From Leptospiraceae bacterium (GTDB lineage: Bacteria; Spirochaetota; Leptospiria; Leptospirales; Leptospiraceae): a stretch of 64,000 bases of DNA. Shown here in pieces: positions 1 through 7,425 of the stretch (its first letter is position 1; the number at the start of each line of letters is the position of its first letter). A program made the translations under genes and the position numbers. Under the pieces are notes generated by a model. That model did not search any database. It worked only from the letters and a program-made list of their open reading frames with translations, and was not told the DNA's origin. The stretch covers positions 310,001 through 374,000 of the forward strand of contig JACKPA010000001.1 in the NCBI GenBank assembly GCA_024233865.1, written 5' to 3'.

Positions 1-186
1 GATCTTGATCAGCACGAGAGAGAATTTCAAGAACTCAAGTTTATCCCTATAAACAATTGCATGGACACAATTGTAGGCTTTAAAAAAGATGTTTACAAAA
101 AAGTTGTGGAAGAATTCGCTCCCAAAATCAAAGAATATTTAGAAGTGCAATCTCACTTTACAATTCCTTCTTTGCCTCACCAATAA
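1..186 (+). CDS. C-terminal end of a hypothetical protein (partial)
   Basis: Frame 1 is open from the window edge to the TAA at 184-186 and encodes about 61 residues ending in PSLPHQ. The 5' part lies outside the window, so no family can be assigned. Its last 29 bases overlap the 3' end of the convergent gene at 158-760. The composition is charged and plausible for a soluble protein. It could be a chance open frame, but its length and codon use fit a real gene end. Confidence 0.5.
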   Translation, partial: DLDQHEREFQELKFIPINNCMDTIVGFKKDVYKKVVEEFAPKIKEYLEVQSHFTIPSLPHQ

Positions 187-760
187 ACCAGTTAAGAACA
201 TCCAACACTTGTTGCAGGTTGACTGTAGCTGAGTAAATTCGAGGATCGAGAACAAATTTTTTTCCTACAATTTTGGCGAATTGCCAGATACTACCACCGG
301 TAGCAATACCGTAAATAGTCTTTTGGGGTTCGCCCTTGAACCTTTGGGCAGCAATCATTTCACAGAGGACTTGAACCCAACCTTCAGAGAAATTTTCTTT
401 TTTAACTTCAGCAATACAGACAACAGGACTTTTGTAGGTATCACCCATCTTTGAAGCTGGTGCCAAGAGAAAATCCGGAACACCAATTAAACCATCTTCT
501 TCGGAAACATCAAACCTTACATGGGACCAAATAGGTAAATTATGTTTTTCAGAAATAACTACAAGTATAGGTGCAATAATCATTTCGCTGATAGAATTTT
601 CGCTAACATAGCTTGTTTGGCTGCTTAATCTATTTTGTAAAAATTCTAGAATACCTTCATTAATTTGAGTAGAATTCTCGGAAACAAATTTTTCACGAGA
701 GCTTTCAATATTAAATTTTTCTCCTACCTCTCCAAGTGTTTTAAAAGTTCCATAAGCCAT
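158..760 (-). CDS. PD-(D/E)XK-like hypothetical protein
   Basis: A 200-residue protein with a nuclease-like core: GVPDFLL near residue 93 followed by CIAEVKKEN near residue 115. This is the D...E-x-K layout of the PD-(D/E)XK fold. The C-terminal half (Gly-Ile-Ala-Thr-Gly then Trp-Gln-Phe) resembles the layout of the protein at 29364-30008, so the two are probably distant relatives. Such stand-alone proteins are often annotated as type I restriction-like or DUF proteins, and no biochemical role can be assigned. It is divergent from the ATPase gene that starts about 165 bases away, so the two may share the intergenic control region. Confidence 0.7.
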   Translation of the reverse strand: MAYGTFKTLGEVGEKFNIESSREKFVSENSTQINEGILEFLQNRLSSQTSYVSENSISEMIIAPILVVISEKHNLPIWSHVRFDVSEEDGLIGVPDFLLAPASKMGDTYKSPVVCIAEVKKENFSEGWVQVLCEMIAAQRFKGEPQKTIYGIATGGSIWQFAKIVGKKFVLDPRIYSATVNLQQVLDVLNWFIGEAKKEL

Positions 761-863
761 AACAAACTCCTTACTTCTTGAATCACACTATTGAAACAAC
801 AAGAGGTAGTGTTTCAAGTAATTTTTTCTCTTATATGGTAAACAAAAAAGACTGAAATTACGT

Positions 864-921
864 TTTATCCTTGATTAAAAGGATAAAATATGGTTTATTT
901 ATCCTTAATTAAAAGGATAAA
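864..921. promoter_or_regulatory. Twin palindromic operator-like sites
   Basis: Two near-identical 24-bp sites lie at 864-887 and 898-921, with starts 34 bp apart (about three helical turns). Each has arms TTTATCCTT and AAGGATAAA around a 6-bp centre; the second is a perfect 9-bp inverted repeat. The AAGGA of the second arm also serves as the ribosome-binding site for the ATG at 926. Binding of a dimeric repressor, or an RNA hairpin, could therefore block translation of the ATPase. The repressor is not identified. Confidence 0.55.
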
Positions 922-925
922 TATC

Positions 926-2200
926 ATGAAAGAGATTTTTAAAAGGTTGATTGTAGATTTCCAAGAAAAAGAGATAACAAATATCTACAAAAGAGACTAC
1001 GAAATACCTCTAAATAGCAAAAAAATAATTTCTCTTATAGGCGTAAGAAGAAGCGGAAAAAGTTCTGTTTTGTTTTATCTGATAAATACCCTCAAAGAAA
1101 ACACACCAAGCCAAAATATCATTTATATCAATTTTGAGGATGATAGACTATTCGGAACAAAGCTAAGTGATTTGGATAGTCTTATAGAAGGGTACTACGA
1201 ACTTTACCCAACAAAAAGAAAGGAAATAATTTATTTTTTTTTGGATGAAGTACAAGCTGTTGATAAATGGGAACAGTTTGTTAGACGAATATATGACACG
1301 TTAAATGTAGTAATATTTATCACCGGTTCGTCTTCCAAGTTGCTTAGTAGTGAAATCGCTACGAGCTTAAGAGGTAGAACAATAAGTTATGAAATTTTCC
1401 CACTCTCTTTTAAGGAATATTTGCAATTTAAAAACATAGAAGTAAACTTGCACTCTTCGATATCTCTTAGCTTTATCAAAAATAGTCTGGAAGAATATTT
1501 ACTTAAAGGTGGATTCCCAGAGATTGTGAATGAACCTTTGGATATACAAAAACGAATACTGAGTGACTATGTAAACTTAATTGTCTATAAAGATATTATT
1601 GAAAGGTATGGTATTACAAATACTGCATTACTAAAGCACTTGATAAAATATACATTTTCTAACATTTCCACTCTCATAAGTTTTAACAAGCTATACAATG
1701 ACTATAAATCTCAAGGATTTAAACTTGCTAAGGACACACTCTTTGAATATTTTTCTCACCTGCAAGATGCCTATACACTTTTTAGTGTACCCATATTCAG
1801 AAGTTCCATAAAAGAAGAGCAAAGGAATCCAAAAAAAATTTATACAATAGACAACGGTTTTAAGTATATTTACAACACATTTTTGAGTGATGATTTTGGT
1901 AAGTTATATGAAAATCTTGTGTTTTTGCACTTGAGGAGAAAAACGGATGAAATTTATTATCTAAAACAGAATCAAGAAGTTGACTTTTATTGTATTATAG
2001 ATGGACAAAAGCAAATCCTCAACGTGAGTTATGATCTAAGTGACAGAAAAACTAAAGAAAGAGAGATAAAAGGTCTCTTAGAGGCAATGCATTATATGGG
2101 CATAAAAAACTCTATACTTATAACAAAAGAAGCAGATGAGATTGTAGATATAGATGGCAAAAAAATTAACATAACACCACTTTTTAAGTGGTTACTATAG
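926..2200 (+). CDS. AAA ATPase with DUF4143 C-terminal domain
   Basis: The N-terminal AAA domain has Walker A GVRRSGKSS and Walker B IIYFFLDEVQ. It is followed by ITGSSSKLL (sensor region) and SLRGRTISYEIFPLSF, which is typical of this family. The C-terminal half is the DUF4143 region with a restriction-like core (QEVDFYCIIDG). The frame is open from 890, but the ATG at 926 has a proper AAGGA site and gives MKEIFKRLIVDF, the usual family start, so it is preferred. These ATPases are common accessory genes of unknown role. Fragments nearly identical to this gene occur at 2657-2730 and 21634-21716. The 3' end abuts the haemoglobin gene. Confidence 0.85.
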   Translation: MKEIFKRLIVDFQEKEITNIYKRDYEIPLNSKKIISLIGVRRSGKSSVLFYLINTLKENTPSQNIIYINFEDDRLFGTKLSDLDSLIEGYYELYPTKRKEIIYFFLDEVQAVDKWEQFVRRIYDTLNVVIFITGSSSKLLSSEIATSLRGRTISYEIFPLSFKEYLQFKNIEVNLHSSISLSFIKNSLEEYLLKGGFPEIVNEPLDIQKRILSDYVNLIVYKDIIERYGITNTALLKHLIKYTFSNISTLISFNKLYNDYKSQGFKLAKDTLFEYFSHLQDAYTLFSVPIFRSSIKEEQRNPKKIYTIDNGFKYIYNTFLSDDFGKLYENLVFLHLRRKTDEIYYLKQNQEVDFYCIIDGQKQILNVSYDLSDRKTKEREIKGLLEAMHYMGIKNSILITKEADEIVDIDGKKINITPLFKWLL

Positions 2201-2232
2201 GTAAACAAAATGACAAAAGGGAATCAAAGCAC

Positions 2233-2655
2233 ATGACAAATAGAGAAATATACGTTCCACCAACAGGTCCACCAAGAGAGAATCCGTTTTATCCTGGGTT
2301 TTTTTCCGAATTCGGAGAAGAAAAGGTTCGAATGTTGTTTGAATCCTTTTATGATGAAATTGCCATTTCATCCATTAGAGACATGTTTCCAGAGGATTTA
2401 TCCGAAAGCAAAGTAAGAACTGCGGATTTTTTAATCCAAGTAATGGGTGGTTTTCCTTATTATTCCCAAAAGTATGGTCCTCCCAAAATGAGAGCAAGGC
2501 ATATACCTTTTGAAATTGATGAAAATGCCAGAATGGTTTGGCTTGATTGCTTTGCAAAAGCCATGGAAAAAAATGGAGTAGAAGATAAACACAAAGAGAT
2601 TTTATGGAAATTTGTGGTAGAGTTTTCCAAATGGATGGTAAACAAAAAAGATTAA
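2233..2655 (+). CDS. Truncated haemoglobin (group II/III-like globin)
   Basis: A 140-residue globin of the truncated haemoglobin type. It has an N-terminal helix (FGEEKVRMLFESFYDEI) and a central Tyr-Tyr segment. GPPKMRARHIPF contains the likely proximal haem-ligating His90, and it is followed by the conserved Arg and Trp of the F-G region (ENARMVWLDCF). It probably binds haem and O2 or NO in the cytoplasm. The frame is open from 2188, overlapping the ATPase gene. The ATG at 2233 has an AGGGA site and gives a normal-length family member, so it is preferred. Confidence 0.8.
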   Translation: MTNREIYVPPTGPPRENPFYPGFFSEFGEEKVRMLFESFYDEIAISSIRDMFPEDLSESKVRTADFLIQVMGGFPYYSQKYGPPKMRARHIPFEIDENARMVWLDCFAKAMEKNGVEDKHKEILWKFVVEFSKWMVNKKD

Positions 2656-2656
2656 A

Positions 2657-2730
2657 ATATTATTGAAAGGTATGGTATTACAAATACTGCTTTGCTAAAG
2701 CACTTGATAAAATATACATTTTCTAACATT
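2657..2730 (+). pseudogene. Internal fragment of the DUF4143 ATPase gene
   Basis: These 74 bases match 1593-1666 inside the ATPase gene at 926-2200, with only two mismatches seen by eye. The fragment has no start or stop of its own. It lies directly downstream of the haemoglobin gene and is best read as a recent partial duplication or recombination scar. Confidence 0.8.
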
Positions 2731-3064
2731 CAGACTGTCGCTGTTATTGCATCTTTGCAGTTAGTCATACTAAAACCCTCATTAGCTATATTGTACCTAC
2801 AAACAGACTTTTGACTATTACAATTAAATATAAAAAAAATAGTTATAAAAATCAGTATTATCATTTTCATAACTTACATCCTTTATATCCTTTTTTACCA
2901 CAAACTCAAGAATTTTTATGATGTTGTTAAAAAAAGAAATTCTCACGAAATGGAATTCTTTCCTTTAAATTATTTCTCAATACTTTTTATTAAAAAAATA
3001 AATTAACTTGGAACTTAGAGATAGGATGTGAATGCCCTGTTAGAAACATTACCAACATTTTACT
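2731..3064. other. Gene-poor A/T-rich stretch
   Basis: About 330 bases between the ATPase fragment and the 3' end of the histidine kinase. It is strongly A/T-rich with stop codons in all frames. I see no RNA gene, convincing terminator or repeat in it. Confidence 0.5.
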
Positions 3065-5008
3065 CTAAAACAAAGGCAGCCTTATTAAAAATTGTGTGCC
3101 GTCCTTTCCACTATCTACAGTGATAGTTCCGCCGTGAATATCAACCGTTGACTTCACCTGATATAGTCCGAGCCCAGTTCCTTTTGCCGTATTTTTTGAA
3201 GTAAAAGGAGAAAATAGTTTTTCTTTGATATTTTCGGGGATCCCGGGCCCATTATCCCTGATCAGAATCGATAAATAATCACTTGTTTTTTCGGCATGAA
3301 TAATAAGATAGTGATTTTCCTTAGAAACATCCTGAACCATCGCATAAATGGCATTTTTCGACAGGTTCATAATCGCCCTTCGCATCCGGCTACCGTCAAT
3401 CGCAATCGTTCCTTCCCCTGATATCTCGGTTTCAAGGATAACGTTGGATATGTCGGTTTCGAGTTTTAGATAACGGAAAATATCTTTGAAATACTCCTGA
3501 ATATCATGTTCCGAACGGTTAATTTCGATTTTACCCTTGCAGTAATCCAGTATTTCATGGGCCATATTACTCAGACCCTCAATTTCATAGGAAACATAAG
3601 CCAGATATTCATTGCGTTTCTTCGAATCCTGATTCTCCATCTCAGCCATTTCGGTATAGGCAAGGATAACGCCCATGGGATTTTTTATATCGTGCACGAT
3701 AGTAGAGGCCATTTCTCCGATCTGAGCGAAGCGTTCTTTGGACTCCAGGAGCTTTTCCATCTGGTCTTTTTCCATTTCGGCTTTTAAGCGCGACTGACGT
3801 TCAGCATTGATCCTATAAGCTAATGCAAAGGCCAGAATAAGCGTCTCCATAAATGTACCGACATATAAAGCATTCCCGGTATACAGATTGTAAGGCAGAA
3901 CACCATTTTTTTGCATGCCTGTTATGATCACGGAAATGATGACCAGTACCCAGGCAGAAAGGAAAATACGAGCTGAATGAAATTTGTTGTTGATCTGTAC
4001 GACAGAGGCTATTAAAATCGACAACACTGTTCCAATGGTCATGGGCGCTGACAATTTAACCATCAAAGATCCCATACCAATGATTATCCCTAGAAGAAAA
4101 TGTATTCCTGTCACTGCCTGCATGAGCTTTAACAGCAAATCTATTTTAGGTACAGATGAGGAAGTTTTCAAAAAAGACCGTGTAAAAAGCAGCATGGAAA
4201 AAAAATAGACTGATATGAAATTCGGGAAATAATTCTGGATGGCCGGAAAGGAAGACCAGAACAGTTCAAATCCAATATTCTCATTAGTAAGGAAAAATAA
4301 TATAGACGATATAACATATATTACATAGCTAAGGTAGCTAATGTCTTTGACAGATATAAACAGGAAAAGATTGTATAATGTGATGACGACCATAGCACCA
4401 AAATACATACCCCAGATCCAGCGGATATATTGATAATCGCGCCAGAATGAGGAGATATTATATGTTTTCATAGGTACATAGAGCACCACCTTACTAGTAA
4501 CACGCAAATAAAACCAATTTTCTTTGTTCTTTACCGGATCTAGCTGGAAAATAAAATAAGGTGAAGGAATGTATCTTTCATTTATTGGGATTTTATATGA
4601 GGATTGGTGCTTATCGAGTACAACACCATCCACCACATGGAAAAAAGATATTTCATCGAGCAGCGGTGAACTGATCTGTAACACCTGATCTTCACCTGAT
4701 ACCAAAAAATGATTGAATCTAAACCTGATCCAGACCGCATCATTTGATGGACCAAAATTGAGGATATCCGAACTGCTATTGATCCATTTCTCACTGAAGT
4801 GATCCTGGTAATCAATTATTTGCTGAATACCAGCTATTTGTCTGTCTTCATCTACCAAATATTGGATATCCGGCATTGCCGCGTCTGAAATATAATGCTG
4901 CTGATGTGAGCTATAACCAGCGAATTCATTTTGGGCTAAACCAAATATAGCCAATAGAATGAGAAGAAAGGATACGGTTAATATTAGATAAAAATTTCTT
5001 CTTTTCAT
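3065..5008 (-). CDS. 7TMR-DISM sensor histidine kinase
   Basis: A 647-residue membrane sensor kinase. The order is: N-terminal signal anchor, an extracytoplasmic 7TMR-DISMED2-type sensing domain (about 40-190), a seven-helix 7TMR-DISM domain (about 195-400), a short coiled coil, then the kinase. The phosphoacceptor His lies in MASTIVHDIKNP (about residue 438). The N box is MNLSKNAIYAM and the G boxes are DNGPGIPE and GTGLGLYQ, all intact. It probably senses a carbohydrate or other periplasmic ligand, as other DISM proteins do. No response regulator is adjacent, so it is an orphan kinase here. Its G+C content looks higher than that of its neighbours, which suggests different ancestry. Confidence 0.9.
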   Translation of the reverse strand: MKRRNFYLILTVSFLLILLAIFGLAQNEFAGYSSHQQHYISDAAMPDIQYLVDEDRQIAGIQQIIDYQDHFSEKWINSSSDILNFGPSNDAVWIRFRFNHFLVSGEDQVLQISSPLLDEISFFHVVDGVVLDKHQSSYKIPINERYIPSPYFIFQLDPVKNKENWFYLRVTSKVVLYVPMKTYNISSFWRDYQYIRWIWGMYFGAMVVITLYNLFLFISVKDISYLSYVIYVISSILFFLTNENIGFELFWSSFPAIQNYFPNFISVYFFSMLLFTRSFLKTSSSVPKIDLLLKLMQAVTGIHFLLGIIIGMGSLMVKLSAPMTIGTVLSILIASVVQINNKFHSARIFLSAWVLVIISVIITGMQKNGVLPYNLYTGNALYVGTFMETLILAFALAYRINAERQSRLKAEMEKDQMEKLLESKERFAQIGEMASTIVHDIKNPMGVILAYTEMAEMENQDSKKRNEYLAYVSYEIEGLSNMAHEILDYCKGKIEINRSEHDIQEYFKDIFRYLKLETDISNVILETEISGEGTIAIDGSRMRRAIMNLSKNAIYAMVQDVSKENHYLIIHAEKTSDYLSILIRDNGPGIPENIKEKLFSPFTSKNTAKGTGLGLYQVKSTVDIHGGTITVDSGKDGTQFLIRLPLF

Positions 5009-5025
5009 TTTATTTGTTTAATTTG

Positions 5026-5073
5026 CTATCTAGGAATTTACTCAAAGTTAAAGTTAATGCAAACAGATTCATA
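5026..5073. repeat. Partial copy of the 132-bp interspersed repeat (left end)
   Basis: Starts with CTATCTAGGAA and continues with the AAAGTTAATGCAAACA block of the repeat seen complete at 16596-16727. Similarity fades after about 48 bases. It overlaps the 3' end of the small antitoxin-like gene at 5038-5229, whose C-terminus diverges from its family at about this point. Confidence 0.55.
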
Positions 5074-5229
5074 TTTTCGTAATTTTCCTTTTAATGGGAA
5101 TTTTTGGTTTGGCTTTTTTGGTTTTCTTAAAATAATGATTTCAACGTGTTCATTTACACTGAATGGTATTCCATTCAATATTAATTTTCCGTTTTCTTTT
5201 ATTATCTTCTCTGTTTTATAAGCTTGCAT
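5038..5229 (-). CDS. Small DUF2281-like antitoxin, C-terminus altered
   Basis: A 63-residue protein of the layout MQAYKTEKII..NGKLILNGIPF....EVIIL.....FPLKGK..KY, which matches the short DUF2281/antitoxin-like family found beside PIN toxins in cyanobacteria and others. Family members normally continue after the KY motif into an acidic tail. Here the last residues (ESVCINFNFE) come from repeat sequence. The gene is therefore probably a truncated antitoxin, separated from a working toxin. A broken PIN gene lies 50 bases upstream on the same strand. Confidence 0.5.
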   Translation of the reverse strand: MQAYKTEKIIKENGKLILNGIPFSVNEHVEIIILRKPKKPNQKFPLKGKLRKYESVCINFNFE

Positions 5230-5281
5230 ATTTTAATTCCTTATAACTTTAATTGATTTTTTCCCAAAAAAGTTCAAAAGA

Positions 5282-5476
5282 CTATTCTACTTTTAACGTC
5301 CAATTAATGATATCCAAATCAGAAATATTTTCATAATCTTTTTCGTTATTTGTAACTAGAGTAAGATTATTAGCTATTGCGATACCAGCAATCAGTATAT
5401 CATAATTTCCACTATGTTTTCTTTTCATTATGTAAGATAAAATATCCGTATCAAGCAAAAAGTCTCTTATTTTCAT
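5282..5476 (-). pseudogene. Internally deleted PIN-domain toxin (VapC-like)
   Basis: A 64-residue frame that begins with FLLDTDILSYIMKRK (first PIN motif with catalytic Asp). It jumps directly to NYDILIAGIAIANNLTLVTNN, the last PIN motifs with the conserved D and the LVT.N block. PIN toxins are about 130 residues, so some 60-70 central residues with one or more catalytic acids are missing. The protein is unlikely to be an active ribonuclease. It sits directly downstream of an antitoxin remnant (5477-5640), the usual vapBC order. Confidence 0.75.
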
Positions 5477-5640
5477 ATTTAACCCTTCTCTAATAACAAT
5501 TCTACTCTTTGATTCATTCTCAGATTTGTTTTTTTTCGGTTTATATGAATTTCATCTAGTAATTCATCCCAATCAAAATCTTTGTCGTCACTATTCTCTT
5601 TTAAATTTTGTGGGACGGGAATCGTTTCTTTAAAAGAAAT
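5477..5640 (-). pseudogene. Antitoxin C-terminal remnant fused behind XisH
   Basis: The minus strand between the xisH-like frame and the PIN gene encodes an open stretch (SFKETIPVPQNL, DFDWDELLDEIH, MNQRVELLLEKG) ending at a TAA just before the PIN start. It has no start codon of its own. It lies one base out of frame with the end of the XisH-like reading frame, at a TTTT run. The composition and its place before a PIN gene suggest the tail of a VapB-type antitoxin. Confidence 0.5.
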
Positions 5641-6004
5641 TGATACTATACATTTTTATCATAATCTCGAAAAACATAAATTTTATTAGATTTTTATGTG
5701 CTTCATTAGAAATTGCCAAAAATAATATTCTATCTGGCTCATCGTCTTCTAAAGCTTTTTTATACATTAAAAATTGTCCTAGTGCTTTTTGAAACTCATT
5801 TACAACAGATAGTCCAGCAAAATTTTTTATTTCAACCGCAATTTTTTGGTCGTCTTTTTCTGCTCCGATAACTTTTTCATCTCCCAAATCTATCATAAGA
5901 TTTATTTCTCCAAATTTGATAAATAAAGGATCATCTGTTATAATCCAACCTTCCTTTTCTAGGGACTTTTTTACTGTTTCATGGTATAAGTCTTTTGCTC
6001 CCAA
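5630..6004 (-). CDS. xisH: XisH-family protein, C-terminally truncated
   Basis: A 124-residue protein matching the XisH family (fdxN-element excision controlling factor, a restriction-endonuclease-like fold) over nearly its whole length. Recognisable motifs are GAKDLYHETVKKSLEKEGW, ITDDPL, IDLGDEKVIGAEK, KIAVEIKNF (E-x-K core) and the ALGQF block. The family normally continues some 12-15 residues past the MYSIN segment. Here the frame ends in NFF at a TTTT run and the following DNA is an antitoxin remnant, so the 3' end was replaced or frameshifted. The usual partner xisI is absent. Its present role is unknown. Confidence 0.75.
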   Translation of the reverse strand: MGAKDLYHETVKKSLEKEGWIITDDPLFIKFGEINLMIDLGDEKVIGAEKDDQKIAVEIKNFAGLSVVNEFQKALGQFLMYKKALEDDEPDRILFLAISNEAHKNLIKFMFFEIMIKMYSINFF

Positions 6005-6079
6005 TAATATATTCCTTATTTTGGATCGTTTTCAATATCTATTATATACATCCTTATATACGTTATGCTATAGTTAAAC

Positions 6080-6865
6080 TCATAATGTTATTTCTTCAAA
6101 AATCATAGATTCTTTAGATATCCGTTCTACTAATAACTTTAGATCCGAAGATTGAGATTTTTTCATAATATAATCTCTAATTTCCATATGCCTTGATATT
6201 AAAAATATAATTTTTGAAGGTTCCTCTTCTTTCAGATCATCGATTTTATAAACCTTTTTCAATTCCGAATAATTTTCATTTTGTGCTTCTTTCTGAAAGA
6301 TATAATTTATATCATATTTGGAATGTTTAAAAGCATAATCAAATCCAAGCAAATAAGGTTCTTTATCAAAAAAATCTACAACTTCATTTCCAAATTTTAT
6401 TTGCTTTCCTATTTTTATAATCTTCTCTTGTTCTGTATCTGGTATAATTATAAAAATGAAGTATTCAGCAAAATGCTTTTCTTTCTTTGAATATGAAGTT
6501 AAAATATTATGAATTTCTCCAAATACACCCATGTCATTATAATAATACTTTACTTTTAAAATGTCGTTTAGCTTCTTTAAAATCTCTTCTTTTGTCCATT
6601 TTGAATTATAGGAATCACATATTAAAGAAATATTAATGGGGAACACACCATAGATATTAGCAATAATGCTTTTAAGCTTTTCAAACAATTCTTCAGAATC
6701 TATTGGAGACGGACTTATAGGAATATACAAAAAGTAGTCTTCACTAAACTTTAAAGATGCAGGTGGCTTTAATTTAATAAACCGTTCAGTTTCTCCAATC
6801 TGTTTCCATTCTAGTTTTTTTAGTATTTCAACCAATAAAAATATATTATTAATCATCTTATCCAA
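6080..6865 (-). CDS. Hypothetical protein, partner of the DUF4365 gene
   Basis: A 261-residue soluble protein rich in Lys, Ile and Glu, with no signal peptide or membrane segment. I do not recognise a family. The N-terminal half (LEWKQIGETERFIKLKPPASL and DYFLYIPISP) looks like a folded domain, and the C-terminus contains ISRHMEIRDYI. Its start overlaps the stop of the DUF4365 gene by 8 bases, a sign of translational coupling. It is the last gene of a three-gene operon headed by the restriction-modification fusion, so it may be an accessory defence factor. That is inference from context only. Confidence 0.65.
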   Translation of the reverse strand: MDKMINNIFLLVEILKKLEWKQIGETERFIKLKPPASLKFSEDYFLYIPISPSPIDSEELFEKLKSIIANIYGVFPINISLICDSYNSKWTKEEILKKLNDILKVKYYYNDMGVFGEIHNILTSYSKKEKHFAEYFIFIIIPDTEQEKIIKIGKQIKFGNEVVDFFDKEPYLLGFDYAFKHSKYDINYIFQKEAQNENYSELKKVYKIDDLKEEEPSKIIFLISRHMEIRDYIMKKSQSSDLKLLVERISKESMIFEEITL

Positions 6866-7373
6866 ACCTATTAAATAGCATTGCTATTGTATTTTTATCA
6901 ATTTTATTTGTTAAAGGAATTTTAATTGTAACATTACTTTTATTATCTGATAGTTCATTACTGTCTGGAACATACCAGAAACCAAATTTTCGTAAAGCGA
7001 TTTCATTATCTTTAACATCTATCCATTCTGATTTTTCTTCTGGAAGCAAAAAAAGAACCAAAATCAATGGTACAATTGATTTTCTTCGTAAAATTAAATC
7101 ATTGTAATTGTTTACATTTAAACTATATTTTATTTTACCATCTATAACATTTTCTTTTTTATAAATAGTACATTTGAGCTGAATGTCTATCTCTCTTCCT
7201 GTATCATAAAAACGATTTTTATCATTTTGTTCTCTTGAAGCCACTTCATGTATCTTCATATCAACACTGTAATCACGTTTTGGTATAGTTATATTATACC
7301 CTGAAATTGTTGTAATTGCAGAAAAAAAACATTCTGATAAACCTTCTTTTATATCTTCTTCTGTTATAGCCAT
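6858..7373 (-). CDS. DUF4365 domain protein
   Basis: A 171-residue protein with the DUF4365 pattern: DYSVDMKI near residue 33, GREIDIQLKCT near residue 59 (D...Q-L-K, a PD-(D/E)XK-like core), NNYNDLI, an ILVLFLLPEE strand, FGFWYVP and a closing VTIKIPLTNKI block. DUF4365 proteins occur in many prokaryotes, often near defence genes, and are thought to be nuclease-fold proteins. It lies 52 bases downstream of the large restriction-modification gene and overlaps the next gene by 8 bases, so the three are likely co-transcribed. Confidence 0.8.
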   Translation of the reverse strand: MAITEEDIKEGLSECFFSAITTISGYNITIPKRDYSVDMKIHEVASREQNDKNRFYDTGREIDIQLKCTIYKKENVIDGKIKYSLNVNNYNDLILRRKSIVPLILVLFLLPEEKSEWIDVKDNEIALRKFGFWYVPDSNELSDNKSNVTIKIPLTNKIDKNTIAMLFNRFG

Positions 7374-7425
7374 TCTAATTTATTAAAAAAACGATAGCAT
7401 TATTCTGCATGTCTTACAAACAACA

